Below are positions 33,325-40,600 of a stretch of 53,934 bases of DNA, in pieces; the first letter of the stretch is position 1, and each line of letters begins with the position of its first letter. Below the pieces are notes generated by a model that was not told the DNA's origin, made no database searches, and saw only the letters and a program-made list of their open reading frames with translations. The stretch is taken from positions 1 to 53,934 of the forward strand of contig NZ_LGHK01000079.1 of the NCBI RefSeq assembly GCF_001908235.1, read 5' to 3'. The stretch comes from Bradyrhizobium sp. NAS96.2. Its GTDB lineage: Bacteria; Pseudomonadota; Alphaproteobacteria; Rhizobiales; Xanthobacteraceae. The position numbers and the translations under genes are program-made.

Positions 33325-34011
33325 ATGACGCGCGACGAGAAGACGTGCAAGGGACGCAGGCGCGGGGCGGCCTGCCTGTTCGCCGTCGCCATCCTGGCCG
33401 CAGCGCCGATAGAGGCCACGGCGCAGCAATTCTCCGCCGACCTCGTCGCGCGGAAGGACGATACGGCAACGGTCATGGGAACGCTGCGGGTCTCGGGCGG
33501 AAAAGCGCGCATCGAGACCACCGCGCTGCCCGACGGCTTCTTCCTGCTCGATGCGGCCAGACCCGCCGCCTATTTCGTCCGGCCGGCTGCACACGTCTAC
33601 ATGAATGCGATGCAATCGAGCCCGCTCACGCAGCTGTTCGTGCCCGTCGATCCCGACGATCCGTGCCGGCAATGGCAGGCGATGGCGCAGCTATCCGCGC
33701 CGGTCGATCTTTCGACCTGGCACTGCCAGCATGATGGACAGGAAGCAATCGCGGGACGCAGCACCGAAATCTATCGAATCGCCGGACCGTCCGGTTTGAG
33801 CTTTACCGGCTGGATCGAACGCGCGCGCAGCTTTCCGGTGCAGATCAAGACCGTGGACGGGACGGTGATATCAGCCGATCACATCCGGGACGAGCCGCAG
33901 CCGGCGCAAAGCTTCGAAATCCCCGCAGGTCTGCGCAAGTTCGATCCGCAAGCGCTGATCCGCCGGATCCAGCAGAGCGACGTATGGGTCGAGCCGCCGA
34001 CCTCGCAGTGA
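33325..34011 (+). CDS. secreted protein of unknown function (LolA-like fold possible)
   Basis: A 228-residue protein with a signal peptide (residues 1-33, cleavage after ATA). The mature part is predicted mostly beta-strand (FSADLVARKDD, GTLRVSGGKARIET, VRPAAHVYMNAM, FPVQIKTVDG). The pattern of a surface-exposed sheet with a threonine/glycine-rich start recalls LolA/DUF4412-type periplasmic proteins. The assignment is a guess. It lies between the phosphoesterase 1 terminator and a convergent peroxidase gene. Two cysteines (PCRQW, WHCQH) could pair. Confidence 0.65.
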   Translation: MTRDEKTCKGRRRGAACLFAVAILAAAPIEATAQQFSADLVARKDDTATVMGTLRVSGGKARIETTALPDGFFLLDAARPAAYFVRPAAHVYMNAMQSSPLTQLFVPVDPDDPCRQWQAMAQLSAPVDLSTWHCQHDGQEAIAGRSTEIYRIAGPSGLSFTGWIERARSFPVQIKTVDGTVISADHIRDEPQPAQSFEIPAGLRKFDPQALIRRIQQSDVWVEPPTSQ

Positions 34012-34022
34012 TGGGCCGCGCG

Positions 34023-35456
34023 CTACTGCGATTGCCCGCTCGCCACCGGCAGCATCCGGCCGAGCGCCGTGTAGTGGGCTTGATGCACGTTGCTGTTGAA
34101 CAGCGACCACGGCTCGGCCTTCTTTAGCGCAACGGGAACGTCGAAATTCACCAGCTGGGCGAATTTGCGATACTCCGTCATCGCTTCGTCGATATGACCG
34201 GCCGCGACTTCGAGGTCGATGCGGCGCAGCGTGAGGACGAGGTCCTTCAGGATCGCGCGCGCCGCCAGCCGCTCGTCCTTGCCGCCGATCGAGGTGTTCC
34301 TGATGTCGGGGATGTGCTCGGTCAACTCGCGCAGCTCGGCGCCGACCCCGGTCACGGCCAGCGACACCACCGCGGTATCGGCGGCCGGGATCGCGGCCTC
34401 GAGCACGCTCGACAATTCCAGCACCTCTTTCATCCGGAGCACGACGCCGTCCTTGTCGAACGGACGTTCGCCGTCGCCGACCGCATTCAGATAGGCCACG
34501 AGGTCCTGCACGTCCTGGGTCGACAGTTCGAGGTCGAACACGCGGTCGAAATGCTCGACCACCTGCTCATACGTGTCGTAGCGGCCGTCGTGGAAATACG
34601 GTGCATTGAAATTGGCGTTCAGCAGCGTCGGGGTCTTCACCAGTCCGCCCGATCCGACGTCGTGACGCACCTGGTCGTTGAAGGTTCCAGCCGGAAGATG
34701 ACAGCCGGCACAGCTCAGCTCGGCCTGCTTCGGGAATGGCTTGAAGAACAGCGCCTCGCCACGACGCTCGGCCACGCTCGCCTGCGCGCCAAGCCTGCCG
34801 CCGGGCGCAATCTTCGGATTGGGGAGGAAGTCGATGTCGTTGATATACGCGACGAGGCCGTCCAGAACCTCGTCGCTTGGCCGCGGCCCGGAAAACTCGT
34901 TGACGATGACATTATAGACGAACTCGCGCAGCGAAGTGATGCGTCCGTCATGGCCGTAGGGGGCGAGGAAGCGGGCGCCCCGCAGGCTCGGAATCCTGAC
35001 CGGATCGAGGATGCTGTTGAACGTCTTCGCGTTGAAGACGAGGCTCGTCGTGTCGAAGGTGCCGGGGCGGGACGATAGGCCCGGGACGAACAATTTCGGG
35101 TTCGATGCGCCGTTGACGTGGCAGGTGCCGCAGCTCATCTCGGCCTGACGGGCCTTGCCGCCGAAGATGGAAGGTGAGTTGAACGCGAGATCGCCGAGAT
35201 TGACCAGATAGGACTTTCGCCCGCCCATCGCCTCGGAATGGAAGAGTTCGCGCGGCCGCGCCAGCGCGTCCTCGGATAATTCCGTGCCGGCCGGCAGCAC
35301 GGTCTGGTCACCGCCGAGCGGAAACGCCAGCGCGCGCAACGGCAGGAAGGCAACCACGAGCGCCAGCAGCGCGGTCCGCGCCGGTGTGACGCCGCCGCGA
35401 ACGGCAGATGCCGCATGACATTTTTCCGAGCCGGACGCCAGAATATCCCAAGCCAT
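34023..35456 (-). CDS. di-heme peroxidase, MauG/cytochrome c peroxidase family (paralog 2)
   Basis: A 477-residue paralog of the protein at 29529-30905. Shared stretches include KSYLVNLGDLAFNSP, CGTCHVNG, SRPGTFDTT, IPSLRGAR and YFHDGR. Both CxxCH motifs (CGTCH, CAGCH) are retained. A signal peptide precedes them (ARTALLALVVAFLPLRALA). I take ATG 35456; the TTG at 35546 would extend it. It ends 11 bases past the convergent secreted protein and is divergent from phosphoesterase 2. Confidence 0.9.
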   Translation of the reverse strand: MAWDILASGSEKCHAASAVRGGVTPARTALLALVVAFLPLRALAFPLGGDQTVLPAGTELSEDALARPRELFHSEAMGGRKSYLVNLGDLAFNSPSIFGGKARQAEMSCGTCHVNGASNPKLFVPGLSSRPGTFDTTSLVFNAKTFNSILDPVRIPSLRGARFLAPYGHDGRITSLREFVYNVIVNEFSGPRPSDEVLDGLVAYINDIDFLPNPKIAPGGRLGAQASVAERRGEALFFKPFPKQAELSCAGCHLPAGTFNDQVRHDVGSGGLVKTPTLLNANFNAPYFHDGRYDTYEQVVEHFDRVFDLELSTQDVQDLVAYLNAVGDGERPFDKDGVVLRMKEVLELSSVLEAAIPAADTAVVSLAVTGVGAELRELTEHIPDIRNTSIGGKDERLAARAILKDLVLTLRRIDLEVAAGHIDEAMTEYRKFAQLVNFDVPVALKKAEPWSLFNSNVHQAHYTALGRMLPVASGQSQ

Positions 35457-35764
35457 TGCGAGAAAACGCCCCTTGTCACAATGCAGATGCGCCGCCGCAG
35501 GTCGGAAGATGTCACGGAGGTGACAGTTTCCTGTCGGCAGGATCAATGACCATCTGTTTGGATAGACGACTGTTGATTGCGGTTTGATGACGATCGATCA
35601 ACGAGCCGCAAATCGGGCTGCATGTGACAGAAAGAAAAAATTGTCGGCGTGTGCCGGTCTTTTCACGCGTTTGTGCGCGCGTCGAAAAACAGTCATCCCA
35701 GCGAAATGTGTTTTGCATAGCGTGTAACTCCATTTCTATTTCTTTCTGAAATCAGGAGAGCACT
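35457..35764. other. divergent intergenic region of peroxidase 2 and phosphoesterase 2
   Basis: 308 AT-rich bases that must hold both promoters. GACAGTTTCCTGTC (35522-35535) is a short inverted repeat. GTGACAG half-sites occur at 35520 and about 35623, but no full Pho box with 11-base spacing is seen. No gene is evident. Confidence 0.4.
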
Positions 35765-37534
35765 ATGCGGCTTTGGGGAGCCATTCCGGCGCTCGCAGTT
35801 GTTGCTGGCGCCGTTGCCATCTCACCGGTGGCAAACGCCGAGAATTTGGTCGAAAACATCGTTGATGAGTTCAAGCACGAGGTGCGGGACGAGCTGCGTG
35901 AGCTGCGCGATCGCGGCCATGAAGGCGTGCATCAGTACAAGCACATCGTCGTCATCTATCAGGAAAACCACAGCTTCGATAACCTCTACGGGCATTGGGG
36001 CGATGTCGGCCGTGACCGGATCAACGGCACCTCGGATGCCGATCAGGCCCATACGCTGCAGGTTCGCCAGGACAACCAGACCGTCTATGCCTGCCTGTTG
36101 CAGAACGACGTCAACCTGACTTCGCCGTCGCCGCAGCCGACCACCTGCACCGACAATACCGGCTCGGTCGCGATCCTGAGCGCCTTCAAGAACAAGCCGT
36201 TCGAGATCAACGACTTCATCCCGACCTCGGCGACCACCTGTCCGAAGCCGGTCGGCGCCTTCGCGCCACACGGCTTCCTCAACGGCACCGGCGCGCCCGG
36301 CGGCTGCACCGAGGACATCGTGCATCGCTTCTACAGCGAGCAGTACCAGCTCAACGGCGGCCGGCAGAACCGCTACGTGACCGGCAGTGACGCGTCGGGC
36401 CTGGTGATGGGCTACTACGACACCAAGAAGCTGCCGATCTACGCCTATCTGCATAGCCACGGTGCCCCGAACTACGTCGTCGCCGACAGCTTCTTCCAGG
36501 GCGCGTTCGGTGGATCGTTCCTCAACCACCAGTTCTTTATCGCTGCCGCGGCGCCGCAGTTCGTCGGTGCCTTGAACGACGGCAGCGCCAATGACTTCCA
36601 CTCGATCGTCGATGCGAACGGCATGCCGACCAGCACGCCGCTCTACACGCCGCTCTCCACGGTGAAGGACGCGCAGCTGACGGCGAAGTGCAACCAGACC
36701 GGCCTGCCGGCTGGCCTCGCCTGCGGCGACTATGCGGTCAACACCACGCAGCCGACCTATCAGCCCTATTCACCGGGCACCCCGGACATCAAGCGCCTGC
36801 CGCCGCTGCACACGCCGAACATCGGCGACCGGCTGTCGGCCAAGCACGTTGACTGGGCCTGGTATTCGGGCGGCTGGTCGAACGCCAATGGCGATGTCGG
36901 TGCTTCCGGCTGGACCAACGGCAACGGCACGACCTGCACCGACCCGAACCATAACTCCAATGCAGTGTTCCCGAACTGCCCCGATGTGGACTTCCAGTTC
37001 CACCATCAGGCGCTCAACTACTTCGCCAATTACGCGCCGGGAACGCAGGCCCGCCGGGATCACCTGAAGGACGAGGCGGAGTTCATCCAGGCGGCCAAGA
37101 ACGGCCGGCTGAAGCAGGTCAGCTTCATCAAGCCGATCGGCGAGGAGAACGAGCATCCGGGCTATACCAGCGAGTCCGAAGGCAGCCAGCATCTCGTCGA
37201 TCTCGTCAAGGCGATCGTCGAAGGGCCCGATGGCAAGGACACGCTGATCGTCATCACCTATGACGAGTTCGGTGGACAGTGGGACCACGTTCCGCCGCCG
37301 CCGTTCAACCGTCATGGTGCCGAGGCCCGTGCTGCGGACCAGTGGGGCCCGGGCACCCGCATTCCGGCGCTGCTGATCGCCAAGCGTTTCAACAAGTCGG
37401 GCGTCGCGCATGAGGACTTCGACACCACGTCGATCCTCAGGATGCTCGAGAAGCGCTTCGACCTCGATCCGCTGGTGACGCGCCCGGTGCGCAGCCTCTC
37501 GGCGGCGTTGAAGGCCGGCGAAGGCTGGCACTGA
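35765..37534 (+). CDS. secreted phosphoesterase (acid phosphatase/phospholipase C-like) 2
   Basis: A 589-residue protein of the phosphoesterase family. After a signal peptide (residues 1-25, cleavage after ANA) comes a charged helix (residues ~30-56), then the catalytic stretch YKHIVVIYQENHSFDNLYG. LIVITYDEFGGQWDHV and the final DTTSILRMLEKRF are family marks. AGGAG lies seven bases before the ATG. It is only distantly similar to phosphoesterase 1 but holds the same place beside a di-heme peroxidase. The substrate is unknown: phospholipid, phosphoester or polyphosphate. Confidence 0.9.
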   Translation: MRLWGAIPALAVVAGAVAISPVANAENLVENIVDEFKHEVRDELRELRDRGHEGVHQYKHIVVIYQENHSFDNLYGHWGDVGRDRINGTSDADQAHTLQVRQDNQTVYACLLQNDVNLTSPSPQPTTCTDNTGSVAILSAFKNKPFEINDFIPTSATTCPKPVGAFAPHGFLNGTGAPGGCTEDIVHRFYSEQYQLNGGRQNRYVTGSDASGLVMGYYDTKKLPIYAYLHSHGAPNYVVADSFFQGAFGGSFLNHQFFIAAAAPQFVGALNDGSANDFHSIVDANGMPTSTPLYTPLSTVKDAQLTAKCNQTGLPAGLACGDYAVNTTQPTYQPYSPGTPDIKRLPPLHTPNIGDRLSAKHVDWAWYSGGWSNANGDVGASGWTNGNGTTCTDPNHNSNAVFPNCPDVDFQFHHQALNYFANYAPGTQARRDHLKDEAEFIQAAKNGRLKQVSFIKPIGEENEHPGYTSESEGSQHLVDLVKAIVEGPDGKDTLIVITYDEFGGQWDHVPPPPFNRHGAEARAADQWGPGTRIPALLIAKRFNKSGVAHEDFDTTSILRMLEKRFDLDPLVTRPVRSLSAALKAGEGWH

Positions 37535-37547
37535 TACGAGAGATCAT

Positions 37548-37580
37548 CCTGGCCCGCGCCAATATCTGACGCGGGCCAGG
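37548..37580. terminator. hairpin terminator between convergent genes
   Basis: An 11-base perfect stem (CCTGGCCCGCG / CGCGGGCCAGG) with an 11-base loop. It lies between the end of phosphoesterase 2 and the end of the giant repeat protein, so it probably serves both. Confidence 0.75.
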
Positions 37581-37603
37581 ACTTTCACCAGGCTTCAGGG
37601 CCC

Positions 37604-40600
37604 TTACAGGATCAGATCATGTTGCACATGCGTGACAGGATCTGAAATGACGCTGCCGGCCATTGCCGCAATTTCCGGACTGGGCGCGAATATCGGCGCG
37701 GGCGCTCCGTTTGTAACGCCCTGAATGTCGACCTGAAGGCTGGTCGTTGCCGTATCGCCGTCCTTGTCGGCGGCAAGCACGTCGAATAGCAGATCGGTGC
37801 TCGGGATGGTCGTCTTCTCGTTATAGGTGATGTTGTTGACCGTGAAGGTGGCGTTGCCGCTGGCCGCTTGATTGTAATCGATCCCGACCTGGTTGAACTC
37901 CTTGCCAACGTAGAGCGTGTAGGTCGACGTCGTGCTGTCGAAAGTGGACGTGTTGATCAGCGACGCATCCGATGTTTGCTGCACGACCACCGTGGGATTG
38001 CCGGTATGTGGCTTTGCAACGTCGATGCTGAAGTCGTGCACGTCGGTGCCGCCGTCCAGAACCTTGAAGATCACGCCTGCCGTGCCGTTGCCCTGCCACT
38101 GGGTCAGCATGAAGCTGATCTGCGGCTGCTCGTTGGAGAACTTAAGGTTCAACTGCTCGTTGGGATCCATGCTGAGCCCGGTATCGCCAACCGCGATGCC
38201 GTTGTTCGACGCCTTGACATCGATCGGATTGCCGCTGTTGTCGGATCCGGTGATGACGAGCTCTCCATCCGGAGCCGTGAGGGACGGCGTGCCGCCGCCC
38301 GAGGCGCCGAAAGTGGAGCCGGTCACGGTGACCTGCTTCAGCACGTCGACGCTCTCGAGATCGAAGGTAAAGGTTCCGCCTGGATTGATCAGCAGCGTGA
38401 AGTAGGGATCGGTCGGCGTACCGCCTGAATCCGCAAGATAGGCGTCCATTTCGACGCCGCCGCTCACCGCGTGGGTCGAATAGAAGAAGGTGTAGTCGTC
38501 GCCATTTCCGGTGACATGCACGGAGGTGATGCCGCCGCCGAGGCTGGACGTGGCCAGGTCGAATCCCGTGCTGCCGACCGCGCCGTCGTGGATCGCAACC
38601 TGCATCCCGGCGTCGCCATCCGCGCCGAAATTGATGTGGTAGGTGCCGGTCGCGATCTGATTGTCCTGACCGGTGATCGAGGTCTCCGGGAACCCGCCAA
38701 TCGTCGGACCGTCATCGGTGATCGTCAATTGCTTGCCGAGGTCAAGGCTCGCGCTCTGGAAGTCGCCGTCCTTGTCGGTGATGGTTGCAACCAGGTTGAC
38801 GATGCCGGCGCCCAGCGTAACGCCTTCGCCGGTATCGAGATTGGTCCCGAGGGGTTGCGTCACCGCGCGATATTCGGTGAAGGTCACGAGCCCGGTCGCC
38901 GGGTCGACGGCGATGGTGAATGCCAGCGTCCCATTGCTCGCGCCGACATGGCCTTCGATGGTGTTGCCGTTCAGAACCAGCACGTCGGCGAGGCCGGTAT
39001 GTGAATCGATCAGGCCCGACGCGGTATTGTTGCCGCCGGTGATCGTCAGCGCGTAGCTGATGGTCGCGCCATCGGCGCCTTGAACCGACGTGAATGTCGT
39101 CGAGAAGTCGGTCGATGTCGTCGTCTGCGATGCATCCGGCGCCGAACCGGCGATGTTGTCGTCGAACACCGTCGCCGTCAGATGCGTCTCGCTCAGCGAC
39201 AGCGACGGCGTCGTGCCATTCGCGGTGATGCTCGGTCCGTCGTCGGTGATCGTGAGCTGCTTACCGAGATCGAGGCTCGCGCTCTGGACGTCGCCGTCCT
39301 TGTCCGTGATGGTTGCGACCAGACTGACTAGGCCAGCCCCGAGCGTCACGCCTTCGCCGTTGTCCGGGCTGGTGCCAAGCGGCTGCTTCACCGCCCGATA
39401 CTCGGTGAAGGTGATAAGCCCCGTGGCCGGATCAACCGTGATGGTGAATGCCAGGGTGCCGTTGGTCGCGCCGACATGGCCCTCGATCGTGTTGCCGTTC
39501 AGAACCAGCAGGTCGGCAAGGCCGCTGTGCGAATCGACCAGGCCCGACGCCGTGCCATTGCCGCCGGCGATCGTCAGCGTGTAGGCGATGGTCGCACCAT
39601 CCGCGCCCTGAACCGAGGTGAACGCCGTCGAGAAATCGGCAGACTTTACCGTCTGCGACGCATCGGGGGCCGAACCCGCGATGTTGTCGTCGAACACCGT
39701 TGCCGTCAGATGCGTCTCGCTCAGCGACAGCGATGGCGTGGTCCCGTTTGCCTTGATGCTCGGGCCGTCATCCGTGATGGTCAATTGCCGGCCGAGGTCG
39801 AGGCTCGCGCTCTGGAAGTCGCCGTCCCTGTCCGTGATCGTTGCCGTCAGGCCTATGATGCCGGTTGCAAACGCCACGCCTTCGCCGCTGTCCGGGCTGG
39901 TGCCGAGCGGCTGCTTCACGGCCCGATACTCGGTGAAGGTCAAAAGTCCCGTGGCCGGATCGATCGTGATGGTGAACGCCAGCGTGCCGCCGGTTGCGCC
40001 GACATGGGCCTCGATCGTATTGCCGTTCAGAACCAGCAGGTCGGCGAGGCCGGTATGCGAATCGATCAGGCCAGACGCCGTGCCGTTGCCGCCGGCAATC
40101 GTTAGCGTGTAGGCGATGGTCGCGCCGTCCGCACCTTGAACCGAGGTGAACGCGGTCGAGAAGTCGGCTGACGTCGTCGTCAGTGCCGCGTTCGGCTGCG
40201 AGCCTGCGATATTGTCGTCGAACACCGTTGCGGTCAGATGCGTTTCGCTCAACGACAGTGATGGCGTGGTGCCGCTTGTCTTGATGCTCGGGCCGTCGTC
40301 GGTGATGGTCAGTTGCTTGCCGAGGTCCAGGCTCGCACTCTGGACGTTGCCGTCATTGTCGGTGATGGTGGCGACCAGGCTCAGGAGTCCGGGACTCAAC
40401 GTGATGCCTTCGCCGTTGTCGGGGCTGGTGGCGAGCGGTTGCGTCACCGCGCGCAACTCTGCGAACGTCACGCGCCCAGTAACCGGATCGATCGTGATCG
40501 TGAAGGCCAACGTGCCGCCGATTCCCCCGACGCGTCCTTCGACGGTGTTGCCGTTCAGAACCAGCACGTCGGCCAGGCCGGTATGCGAGTCGGTCAGGCC

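Noticed and set aside
31198..33672. 824-codon open frame on the minus strand opposite phosphoesterase 1
   Set aside because: It is antisense to a gene with clear signal peptide and catalytic motifs. Its translation is Arg/Val/Asp-rich with no domain, as expected from GC-rich third positions.
35520..35700. Pho box upstream of phosphoesterase 2
   Set aside because: Only single GTGACAG half-sites are present, without the 11-base-spaced second half.
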